Shown piece by piece: positions 45,910 through 55,819 of a stretch of DNA of 64,000 nt (positions are counted from its first letter, which is position 1; every line of letters begins with the position of its first letter). This DNA comes from Salvia splendens. Lineage: Eukaryota; Streptophyta; Magnoliopsida; Lamiales; Lamiaceae. Where the stretch lies: assembly GCF_004379255.2 (NCBI RefSeq), contig NC_056041.1, positions 22,723,559-22,787,558 of the forward strand, read 5' to 3'. The notes under the pieces were generated by a model, which saw only the letters and a list, made by a program, of their open reading frames with translations, had not been told where the DNA came from and ran no database searches. The translations under genes were made by a program, and so were the position numbers.

Positions 45910-46250
45910 TCCCATTAAAAATGAAATATTTCCTAAAATAAAAATAACTTTATCTCTACTTTTCCCTCTCTTTTACTTTACTCTTTCTTCATTAACTCAC
46001 AAAATAACCCTACATAAAATCCCGTGGCGAAAAGCAAATGTTTTATTGCAGCAAAAAAGACGATTCCGTCGCCTTGACGGTCCCCACACTCCGGCTCGAC
46101 ATCATGTGAAGGGGTTAAATTAGGGCACGCAGTAGCCCGTTAAGGGGGAGACCTAACCCACTGGCTGCCAGAAACCCATCTCCCAAGGCCTCACACTTGT
46201 GCCTGTGAGATGAAAAAGCAAACGTTTCATATTTATTGGGATGGAGGGAG
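45910..46250. mobile_element. Stowaway-type MITE carrying a short insertion
   Basis: TA-flanked; the left end is TCCCATTAAAAATGAAATAT and the right end is CATATTTATTGGGATGGAGGGAG. The middle is interrupted by the SINE candidate at 46044-46213. Confidence 0.6.
46044..46213 (-). mobile_element. SINE candidate
   Basis: A 170 bp GC-richer block lies between near-identical direct repeats AAAAGCAAATGTTT (46030-46043) and AAAAGCAAACGTTT (46214-46227), as expected for retroposition into the MITE. On the minus strand TGGCAGCCAGTGGG and TGTCGAGCCGG are weak A- and B-box candidates, and a T-run with GCTGCAAT closes the 3' side. It has no coding capacity. Confidence 0.5.
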
Positions 46251-46313
46251 TACTAATCATTATTGACATAGATTAATCGATCATTCATCAACAATAGTTA
46301 TCAAATACTATTA

Positions 46314-46559
46314 CTCCCTCTGTCCCCCAAATATTGTCCCACTTTGACCCGACACGGATTTTAAGAAATATAATGAAAAGTGAGTTGAAAAAATTAGTGT
46401 AATGTGAGTCACTTTTCATTATATTTCTTAAAATATGAGTAAGAATGAGTTAGTAGAATAAGGGGTCCACTACCAAAAATGGTAAAAAGTGAAATGAGAC
46501 AAATTTTATGGGACAGACGAAAATAGAAAAATGGGAAAAACTTTCAGAGACGGAGGGAG
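46314..46559. mobile_element. Stowaway-type MITE
   Basis: 246 bp, TA-flanked, ends CTCCCTCTGTCCCCCAAAT and GAGACGGAGGGAG. Internal GAAAAGTGAGTTGAAAAAAT and its partner CACTTTTCATTATATTTCTT pair as a fold-back. Confidence 0.88.
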
Positions 46560-46833
46560 TATTTTTTTTAGAAGGGAACATTTTTTTTGATCCATGAACT
46601 TTGTCAAACTCTCATTTTAGGCCCCCGTGAACTTTAAAAATATCATTTGAGATTCGTCAACTATGAGTTAATATCAATCAAAGTACCTTTTTACTATTTC
46701 CAAGTATATTCCGGACAAAAATACCTTAAATACCTTGAACAGTGTATGTTTTTAATAAACTTATGTCTGTGTTGTTTTGTACTATAAAACCTAATTTCCT
46801 TATTTTACGAGAAGAATTTTACTTAATTACTTA

Positions 46834-47063
46834 CTTTGTCCCCCATTAAGTGTTCACTTTCTTTCTAGCACGAGTTTTAAGAAATGTAAAGAAAAATGAG
46901 TTGAAAAAGTTAGTATAATATGGATCTCACTTTATATACTTAGTTTAATAATAAAATGTGAGGGGAATAAATTATTCGAATGTTGATTGTAAAAAGTGAA
47001 ATGAACTATTACTGGGGGACAGACCAAAGCGCCAAAAGTGGACAATTAATAGGGATTAAGGGG
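46834..47063. mobile_element. Stowaway-type MITE, related family
   Basis: TA-flanked, ends CTTTGTCCCCCATTAAGTG and CAATTAATAGGGATTAAGGGG. GTTTTAAGAAATGTAAAG inside matches the MITE at 46314, 275 bp away. Confidence 0.7.
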
Positions 47064-47185
47064 TACATGATTTGTTATTTATTATATTTGTGGATTAATT
47101 TCATTGAATATAATGCATATAATGGAACCAATAGTCTTTTGTCTATAGAGACTCATGGTTACAAGACAATTATCAAAGTAATTAC

Positions 47186-47931
47186 ACCATACATACAAAA
47201 TATTTCATCAATATTTCAAATTAGTACAAAAAGTTTTAAGTTAGCATATATCATACAAAAAGTTTGATTAGTGTTTCAAATTAGTACATTTCGTCAAATA
47301 ACACTAACACCGTTAACTTTTTCTTATTTTTTATGCTTCACTCCACTCCACCGCCAAATACTATAATTCCATATATGAGCCAATCATCTATATTGTCGAA
47401 TACAGATTATTCAGCGTCCTTGTGTTCTAATTCAAAGAGATGGATAGTCGAGCTAGCTACTACTGTATAACACATTTATAATATACGGCAACATCATGGA
47501 AAGATAACGAATTTAACAATTGAACGGGAAAAGGAAATCCCTCAACAAACAAGTAAACTAAAGAATAAATATTAGCTGAATATCCAGGAGAGTTACCATA
47601 TGAGAAATATGAGAAAGAAAATGAATCGATGATTGTATTTCCAGCAGCTCACTCAAATTTCATGCTTTGTATCCGTTGCTGCACTCTCAGCCTCCTCAAC
47701 TTCAGTGAAGGAAACAAATAATTAATCATCTTCAAACAGAAGCTTTCATGCCGTAAAGAAACACTAATTTTTGGAGTGAAGCATGAAAAATAAGAAAAAG
47801 TCAACGGTGTTAGTGTTATTTGACGGAATGTACTGATTTGAAACACTAATCAAACTTTTTGTATGATATATTCTAACTTAAAACTTTTTGTACTAATTTG
47901 AAACATTGATGAAACATTTTGTATGTAATGC
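47186..47931. mobile_element. Mutator-like element with ~160 bp terminal inverted repeats
   Basis: The arms 47186-47345 and 47772-47931 are inverted copies with few mismatches (shared TTTCAAATTAGTACAAAAAG, CAAAAAGTTTGATTAGTGTT). GTAATTAC borders both sides (47178-47185, 47932-47939); as it is self-complementary it may be target duplication or part of the arm. The 426 bp centre has no clear frame or gene fragment. Confidence 0.8.
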
Positions 47932-48206
47932 GTAATTACCCTCAATTTATCACGAAAGGTTGCTAGTATTGGTCTAAAATCACTTCACATTCTATATGAC
48001 AGATGACACTGGAGTGTTGTATAACACTAAATTGGATCACATTGAGGTAAATGCTTCTTGATTAAACCTAGTACGAGATATGATGATTATTTATTCGTAT
48101 CATAGTACCATGGGATCTTGGGTAGCGGTGATTAGTGATAAAAATGGAATTTGCATGCTTTTAAAGCCTAGATTTGACATGTTTTGATAGCAATGCATGT
48201 GAATTA

Positions 48207-48477
48207 CTCCATCCATCCCATAAAAAGATGTGTTCTTTCTATTTTCGTCCGTCCCACAAAAATATGTGTATTCTATTTTTGGAAAGTAATCCCAATTTAT
48301 TACTCCTATACACCAACTTATTTACAACTTATAACATCATTAAACAATACTAATAATGTGAGTCTCACTATTTACTAACTACTACTTTAACTACCCTTCT
48401 CATTTCTCATACTTTATCAATTTTGTCTTAATTCTCATGCCATATCAATTTCCTATATTTTTATAGGACGGAGGGAG
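48207..48477. mobile_element. Stowaway-type MITE
   Basis: 271 bp, TA-flanked, ends CTCCATCCATCCCATAAAAA and TTTTTATAGGACGGAGGGAG. An internal near-copy of the left end (GTCCGTCCCACAAAAATATG) lies 40 bp in. Confidence 0.85.
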
Positions 48478-49595
48478 TATGTTTTTATATCACATATATT
48501 TTGGTATTTTGACGTGTTTGTTGAGTATTGATAGAAAAAGAATTAGAAGAGAGTGTAAAATGGCCGAAAATGGGCCCCACCGGAGCAAGAGCATCCAACA
48601 GCCCTATACAGAACGTGCATGACCTAGGACCTGCACCCAATGGTTAGCCGAGAGTGATTCAGCGGCCGCCGAGCCAAGTGTCGGGGGTCCACTAAGATGG
48701 TGCAAGGCCCAACTAACCCTTATTCGAGTCATTCCTAACATTTTGGAACTGCAATTGTGACCAACTCATAGAATGAGCTTCCAAGTCTATAAATACTCTC
48801 CTAACATTCATTATTGATGTGAATCCAATTATTACCCTGCCTCTGTCCAGAATTCAAGATCCAGACTTAGAAATTCACATTCATAGTCCACCAGTCTTAT
48901 TCATCCACTATCCATCATTCATCCTGAAGTTGTGATAAGGCAAGAGAAGATCAAATACTTCAAAATTCACTCTTGGGTTTTATCTGATTATTCTTTCATG
49001 TTTAGTTCTTCAGTTATGATTTATGCTACCCAATGAGTAATTTGTTAACACTAAAACTAACTGTAATTATTTAGTGTAGAGATAATATAATTAATGATAA
49101 GCACATAGTATTGAACCAAAGAGGCTAATAGTTAATCTAACTAGACGATCTCAAATTTTAGGTTTTAATTAATTAATTTAAATAAATAAATAATAGATAT
49201 TGGTTTCTAAAATCATAAATTTAAATCAAATTATGGTATTTTCCATAAACTTTAAAATTAGTTATTACTCGATAGTAAAGAGAGAAAAAATTGTGAAATA
49301 TTTTAGTTATGTATAACTATGTGAGAGGAAAAATGTAAGAGAAAGAAAAAATAATGAAATTTTTTACTTATTTTCAAAATAATTAAGGTATAGATAGTCA
49401 TTTTCGGTGACGAGAAAAATATGTTGTAATTTGAATTTGATAGCATTAAAGATAAAGTTAAACAATTTTTGAAGATCGAATTATTTCCACGGAAGATAAG
49501 TTGCAACTTGACAGAACCACAGCCGCAGAATTCAAAAATCCCTCAAAAATAAACAAAAGCCATAAAAATGAATCAACTACCAAAAACCGCCGGAA
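48478..49595 (+). other. upstream region of the heme-binding gene
   Basis: A GC-balanced block at 48570-48730 is followed by TATAAATAC (48788-48796) and a CT-rich stretch with TTCATCCACTATCCATCATT, which looks like an LTR or a separate promoter with leader. An AT-rich part (49060-49480) follows up to the gene. I found no partner repeat. Confidence 0.35.
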
Positions 49596-52309
49596 ATGGC
49601 CATCCCAACACAGCGGCTGGGCTGCGCAGCCAACTTCCCTCCGCCACCGACATTTTCTCCCGCAGCTGCGAAGCACAAATCCAATAGCTTAGCCTTAGCC
49701 TCGCTGAGAAGCGCCGCCGATCAGGTGAAGCCGTTGAAGTGGGCGGTTAGGGTCGCCGAACAACAGCTCCAGCCAAAATCGGAGGTGCAGCGGCTGGTGG
49801 ATTTCCTCTACGAGGACCTTCCCCACCTCTTCGATGATCAAGGAATCGATCCCTCCGCCTACGACAGCCGCGTCAAGTTCAGAGATCCGATTACGAAGCA
49901 CGACACCATCTCCGGCTACCTCTTCAACATCACCATGTTGAAGAAGCTTTTCATCCCTAATTTCCATCTCCACTCCGTCAAGCAGGTTCGATTCTGTTAA
50001 TTTCTGCAATTATTAGCCAGATTAGACATATCCAATTGGAATTGAATTCTATGGAATTGAATTGGCAGGAATTTAATTAGAATTCAATTTCAAATTCTTT
50101 GTTCGGCAAAATGAAATAATTGATGTGAAATTGAATTTGAAAATTTGTGCGCACACACTTGCACAATCATTAAATACACACACAATCACTAAAAACACAC
50201 TGCGCGCGTGGGCGCCCACACAATCACTACACACAGTCACTAAAAACACACTACGCACAAATACACGTGCACATACATAACTCACTATACACACACACTA
50301 CACCACTCACAATACACACTGCGTGCAATGTATGTATGAGTGTGCATGTGTGTGAATGTGTATATGCAGTGTGTGTAAAAATGTGTGCAGTTTGTGTGTG
50401 AATGTGGGTGTAAGAATGTGTGCACTGTGTGTGAATATGTGCAGTGTGTGTTAGAATGTGTGTGTGTGCAGTGTGTGTGTGTGTGTGAATGTGTGCGTAA
50501 GAATGTGTGCACTGTGTGTGAATATGTGCAGTGTGTGTAAGAATGTGTGTGTGAATGTGTGCGTAAGAATGTGTGCACTGTGTGTGAATATGTGCAGTGT
50601 GTGTAAGAATGTGTGTGTGTGAATGTGTGCGTAAGAATGTGTGCACTGTGTGTGAATATGTGCAGTGTGTGTAAGAATGTGTGCAGTGTGTAATTGAATA
50701 AATATTTGGAATTCACTACTTCAAGAATTTTTATGATACCAAACACTGGATTTGGAATTTAAGGCTTCAATTCCAATTCCATACCTCCAATTTCGTTTAC
50801 CAAACGGAGCCTTAAGACTAAATAATTTGCTTGTAATTTCTATTGGAGTTATTGATTCGACCAATTTTCCCTTGAATTATAAAAAACCTCACACACTTAC
50901 TTGATTGATTGAGTTTGTGTAGACAGGGCCTTATGAGATAACTACGAGGTGGACTATGGTGATGAAGTTTGTACTCTTACCTTGGAAGCCCGAGCTGGTG
51001 TTCACTGGCACTTCTGTTATGGGCATTAACCCTGAAAACATGAAGTTCTGCAGTCATGTGGTAACCCGTTATACCCTTATGTCGTGTCTACTACAAACAA
51101 CACGTTGCTTATCGCGCTTCGTGTACTTTTCAAGGACTACTGGGATTCCATCAAGAACAATGACTATTTCTCCGTTGAAGGTTTAGTAGACGTGGCTAAG
51201 CAGGTGTGCTGTTATTGAGTTTTCGAATCAATACTTGATATGCTTAGTTTCATCCTTTCTTGACAATCTGTGCAACTTTTCGACTCTGTAGCTTTGGATT
51301 TACAAGACTCCGGACCTGGAAACGCCAAGATATCGCGTACTCAAAAGAACTGCAAACTATGAGGTCTCTAGCTACTTTTTTTCCTCATTGATGCATCTTG
51401 CCATATTCTGATGTTTGTTTAGAATTTCATTTGAGTAAGTAGTGATTCGTGTTATTTGAATATTGATGATTCTTGCGATGAATTTGCAGGTGAGAAAGTA
51501 TGATCCGTTTATAGTTGTTGAAACTAATGGAGACAAGTTGTCTGGCTCGACCGGCTTCAATTCAGTTGCTGGGTAAGATTTTCTTTACTCGATCGTTAAC
51601 TCTAAGAACATTGTTAGTAATCTGATGGAATCATGCATTTATAAGGTATATATTTGGGAAGAATTCTGCAGCAGAGAAGATACCAATGACAACACCTGTA
51701 TTTACTCAAGCACTAAACTCAGAAATCTCCAAAGTATCCATTCAAATAGTTCTTCCTTCAGACAAGGATATAAACAGGTGAACTTTTCAAAAAAAGTCAC
51801 AATTTTTTATATTTAATTTATGACTGGTGTGATGGTGTTGATATTGAGCAGTTTGCCAGCTCCAAATGAAGCAGAAATCAGTATCCGGAAAGTCGAAGAA
51901 GGTATAGCTGCAGTGTCGAAGTTCAGTGGAAAGCCAGACGAGGATATTGTTCGAGCAAAGGAAAATATCCTGAGACAAAATCTTGTGAGCGACGGTCTCA
52001 GAGCTAAAGAGGGTTGTTTGTTAGCACGTTACAACGATCCAGGGAGGACGTGGAGCTTTACAATGGTAAGACTGCTTTCTTCTATTTCATCTTCTTTTGT
52101 CGCCTCGACTCCAATTTTCTGAACCATCTTGGTTGAGGGCAATAATTGATCTCAAGTTTGCATTCTTTGTTTTTCTATGTTATGCCTTCAATTATGTGTT
52201 TTTATCTTTTGTTGAAGAGTTTTTGATTATGTGTTTATTTGTGTCAAATCTGCTGCTCTCGAAGAGGAATGAAGTGCTAATATGGCTTGAAGAGTTTATG
52301 CTGGACTGA
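49596..52309 (+). CDS. HBP5: DUF2358-SOUL heme-binding protein, plastid type
   Basis: Eight exons: 49596-49985, 50923-51060, 51135-51203, 51292-51363, 51490-51572, 51646-51777, 51852-52065 and 52265-52309. All junctions are GT-AG and in phase, giving 380 residues. Residues 1-60 are Ser/Ala/Pro-rich and basic, as in a chloroplast transit peptide. DUF2358 spans about 60-200 (VQRLVDFLYEDLPHLFDDQG, FNITMLKKLF, TGPYEITTRWTM, DYWDSIKNNDYFSVEGLVDV). The SOUL domain covers about 205-380 (TPRYRVLKRTANYEVRKYDP, AEKIPMTTPVFTQ, KVSIQIVLPSD, RNEVLIWLEE). SOUL proteins bind heme or tetrapyrroles; HBP5 is the chloroplast form with this domain pair. Intron 2 is only 74 nt. Intron 1 holds a TG-rich minisatellite. 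Confidence 0.9.
50150..50700. repeat. TG/CA microsatellite and minisatellite in intron 1
   Basis: A CA-rich part (50150-50310) is followed by a TG-rich part (50330-50695). In the second part GTGTGCACTGTGTGTGAATA then TGTGCAGTGTGTG and TAAGAATGTGTG form a higher-order unit of about 65-90 bp, repeated at least four times. The long His/Thr frames on the minus strand are repeat translation. Confidence 0.9.
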
Positions 52310-52784
52310 AGAAGAGAATCTTGATTTTGCATTGGCTTTGACAGGGATTTTTCATCTGGATTTTTTGTGTATTTGTGCTTAAATGTAATGTTATATCGAA
52401 ACATATGTAGAGTTTTGATAGTCTTGCCATTTACAACGGTAAGGCCACCCGCAAAGCGTCACGCGTGTGGCCCGTATTCCGTCACGAAGGGACGGGACGG
52501 CGGCTTGACGCGTTGCAGCCCCCGTCTCGTCCCCAGCCCGTTCCGCGTTCCGTCACGCCGTGACGGTTGGCTAGACGTCTCGCCACGCGCTGAGGCGACT
52601 TGGCGCGCTCCGGCGCCATGTGTGACGCCCACTCGCCGGCCCGCGAGTAGGCATCGTCACGCTGACGCAATAATTCATTTTTTTAAAAATTCGAATTAAA
52701 TAAAATAAATAAAAATAAAAAATGAAAAACGGTAATATTATCGTTTTTCAATTTTTTTTTATATTTTTCATTATTTTTTTACTC

Positions 52785-52792
52785 TATAAATA
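52785..52792 (+). promoter_or_regulatory. TATA box of Harbinger ORF1
   Basis: CTATAAATACTCC lies about 105 bases before the ATG at 52890, followed by a CA/CT-rich leader. Confidence 0.6.
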
Positions 52793-52889
52793 CTCCTAAT
52801 TCATCCTCATTTCACACACAAATACACATCTATTCTTCTCAAATCATTTCCATTTCCTCTCCAATTTTCATCTAACCTCTCATCACAAA

Positions 52890-53937
52890 ATGTCCGGCGA
52901 CGGAAACTCTGGCATTGGCGGCTCCGGCGGGTTCGACATCAACGCGTTCGGCGACTGGGGGGGCATGTACAATGTCCTCGGTGGTGGTTCCGGTTCGTCG
53001 ACGCCGGGCACCCCGGGTTCGTCAATGCCGGGGGTAGCAACCACCCCATTTTGATGTGGATGCATAAGCCCGTCCCTCCGCCCCGAGGTATTCGCAGGGA
53101 TTATCTCAGATTCGGGAGGATTATTCCGTTGATCCCACTCCGGAAGAAGGCCGAGGCGGTGGAAGCTCCAGGGCGGAGGCGGACGAGGAGGAGGAGGATC
53201 TAGGCCGGCATCCGTACGGCCCCAAAGAAACGTTGGCGGTGTACAACGCCTGGATCAGCGTCTCGTACGATCCCATTGTCGGGAATCAACAATCTCGGAA
53301 GTGCTTCTGGGAAAAGGTTACCGAGGCCTACCACGAGATTAAGTCGAAGGGGTCCCGCTGCCGCACATATAAGATGCTCCGCGCTCACTTTGACCGAGTC
53401 GACAGAGAGGTCAAATGATTCTGCGCCATCCACAAGAATGAAGCGGCTCATTACCAAAGCGGAGCCACGAGAGCCGACATTACGAGGTAGGCTTTGCGGG
53501 TCTACTTCGACGACACCGGCAAACAATTCAAATATGTCGATGTTTGGGAGGTCGTCAAGGACGAGGAAAGGTGGGCCGGCGGTGTCCGGTCTAGCTTGGG
53601 CTCGACCTCGAGGCGCACGAAGCACACGGCGGGTGGCCAATGCTCGTCTGGTGAGGGTGGTTCGGGCAGCGGACCACAAGAGTTTGCCTCGCAGGAGGTT
53701 GAGGGAGGAGGAGCCGAGCCGAATCAAGCCATGCGGGCTCGGCCTCGGGGGGATCCTCAAACTCCCTTATGTCCATGTACATGACCGCCACAATGGCAGA
53801 CACTTCCCGCATGACGCCTCTCCAATACCAAGTCTATCTTAACGGAATTGCATTTATGGCGGCACAACTTGGCATTCTGCCTCCTCACGGCTTCAGTGCA
53901 CCTCCACTGCCTCCGGGGGATGATTCGCCGGCGTAGT
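52890..53937 (+). pseudogene. Harbinger ORF1 (Myb/trihelix-like), broken
   Basis: It starts MSGDGNSGIGGSGGFDINAF and is Gly/Ser-rich. Shifts near 53030-53060 lead to the Myb-like part LAVYNAWISVSYDPIVGNQQ then SRKCFWEKVTEAYHEIK (53233-53345). A TGA at 53416-53418 precedes FCAIHKNEAAHYQSGA, and a TAG near 53487-53489 precedes ALRVYFDDTGKQFKYVDVWE. After the Ser/Gly-rich EGGSGSGPQEFASQEVEGGG a last shift near 53745 gives MADTSRMTPLQYQVYLNGIA and a stop at 53935-53937. Both in-frame stops fit C-to-T changes in Arg or Gln codons. It is the same protein family as at 17345-21248 but clearly a different lineage. Confidence 0.8.
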
Positions 53938-54282
53938 GGTTTTTTTTATTTTCTATAAAATTGTATTTTAAATTATGTCATTTTTATTTTTTTAGGATTT
54001 TAATTATATGTTTTTTTTTTATTTTTTTGAATTTTAGGTTGTATTTTTATTTTATGTTGTAATTTTATTTTATTTTTAATGAAGTGTGTTTTTTTTAATT
54101 GAATTTGGTTGGAAATAAAAATAAAAAATGAAATTGAATGAATAGTAATTTCAGGGATGGTTAAGGGACGGATGGTTGCAGGTTCCGTCCCTTAGTTAAG
54201 AGATGGAGTAAAAAAAGTACAGTAGAGGCCCATGAATAGTAATTTAAGGGACGATTAAGGGATAGCGTTGCGAATGGCCTAA

Positions 54283-54583
54283 GCACCTCCCAGGCGACGC
54301 ATCTCGCCATGTCATCACGCTCCCACATTTATGTCCGAAACAACTCCTACTATCAAAACATTTAACTTTCACTATTTATTGTTTTTACCTCTAAAATTAA
54401 AATAAGATACAAGATATGACAAAAAAAAATTCATAAATAGTAAAATAAAATTACAAACACTAAAAATAAAAAAACTATAAATTCTACTATAAATTAGAAA
54501 ATTCAAAATCCTAAATATTGAAATGACAAATACAAAAAAAAAATCTATTATGAAGCTCGTTTGATCTTCTGAGCAAGTACTAC
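54283..54583. other. AT-rich spacer
   Basis: No gene or repeat recognised. Confidence 0.5.
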
Positions 54584-54591
54584 TTCTAAAG

Positions 54592-55371
54592 TAGGGGTGT
54601 CGAAACGGATAGCGGGTATCGGAAAATCCTCAACCTAACCTGCTACCCGTCAGGTATCGGGTACTCGCTACCCGACAACAAAGGGAAACAGGGCGGGATC
54701 GAGTAGTTTGTTTTAAATTTTTGCGGGTATGGGTATACCCGCTACCCACGCGGGTATACCCGTTAAACCCGATAATACCCGTTATTTTTAGGGTTAGGGT
54801 TTTAAAATATTTTATTTTATTTTAGTTAATTAGTTTCAAGTTTATATATAATCTGTTTATATTAAACTTTTGAATGATGATTTAATTTTAGACATGCTTG
54901 ATGTTTCTATCAGATTTGCTTATTTGAAATTTAGATTTGCCTTATATTTCATACGTAGTCATATTATATTTAAGAGATGAGAAATCACCATAGTTATGCA
55001 TAGTTAATAGTTGGAAATTATGCAAATACAATAAAGTAAAAAGAATACAAATCTAAAATCATAGTGCAGCAACTAGCAACAATCCCAAAATTCATTCTAG
55101 AATTACAAACATGTACATAAAATTATTGTATTAGATAACTAGCATTGATGATAAGCGAAAGCTAAAAGCATAATACCATTGAATAATATAATACATAATT
55201 CAAATTATGTCTGCTACCCGCAACTATGGGTTTGGGATACCCGATGCGGGTATCGGGTTACCCATATAACTATACGGGTCAGGATTGAGTAGTATAATAT
55301 TGAAGTTTTCGGGTATGGGTACCCGCAAAATCAGGTTTGGGTATCCGCGGGTACCCGTTTCGACACGCCTA
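54592..55371. mobile_element. hAT MITE with GGGTATCGGGTACCC arrays
   Basis: The perfect 8 bp duplication TTCTAAAG (54584-54591, 55372-55379) brackets TAGGGGTGTCGAAACGG and CCGTTTCGACACGCCTA. Both 170-190 bp ends are packed with CGGGTATC, TACCCG and GGGTACCC words; the middle is AT-rich and non-coding. 780 bp. Confidence 0.93.
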
Positions 55372-55379
55372 TTCTAAAG

Positions 55380-55819
55380 TATTGGGAGTGCATTTATAGT
55401 ATTTTTTGGATAAATCACTCAGGATTAAATTGTCTAGAAACAAGCAGTGCCAAAACAAGGAAAATAATCACAAATAACTAGTACTCTAGTAGTACTTTGC
55501 AAATTATATATTTGATTAACTAACTATTGTGAGGAAATACTAAGATAAAAAAGTAAAATAAAAGAAAATTGCAAAAATATCTGTTACTGAAATAGTGCAG
55601 AGGGAAAATTGCAAAAATATCTGTTACAAAAATATTTGTTACTAAAATAAAAGGAAAATTGCAAATAACTTGGTTTGGTCTTCAAGAAACAAACACCTTT
55701 CTCTCTCTTCTACACCGTCATCATCAATTCATCATCCACAACAAAATCGAACGTATTTAGACGGTTAGACCCCCTGTTTTGTAGTATCTGTTGATTGATT
55801 GCGATTGAAACAAACTAAG
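55380..55819 (+). promoter_or_regulatory. promoter and leader region of the NUB1-like gene
   Basis: AT-rich DNA changes at about 55680 to a CT-rich leader (CTTTCTCTCTCTTCTACACC). AAATTGCAAAAATATCTGTT occurs twice (55566, 55605). No clear TATA was chosen. Confidence 0.4.

Larger units (their letters stand above)
52443..54279 (+). mobile_element. PIF/Harbinger element with ORF1 only
   Basis: Termini GGCCACCCGCAAAGCG and (complement) GGCCATTCGCAACGCT are flanked by TAA (52440-52442, 54280-54282). The 1837 bp element has a GC-rich left end with CGTCACG, GGGACGG and CGTGACGG words, a TATA, ORF1, and an AT-rich 3' tail. No DDE transposase is present. It starts about 130 bp after the stop of the heme-binding gene. 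Confidence 0.88.

Noticed and set aside
50251..50746. His/Thr-rich 131- and 153-codon minus-strand frames
   Set aside because: They translate the TG/CA satellite in intron 1 of the heme-binding gene.
53200..53760. 186-codon minus-strand frame
   Set aside because: It is antisense to the recognisable Myb-like ORF1.
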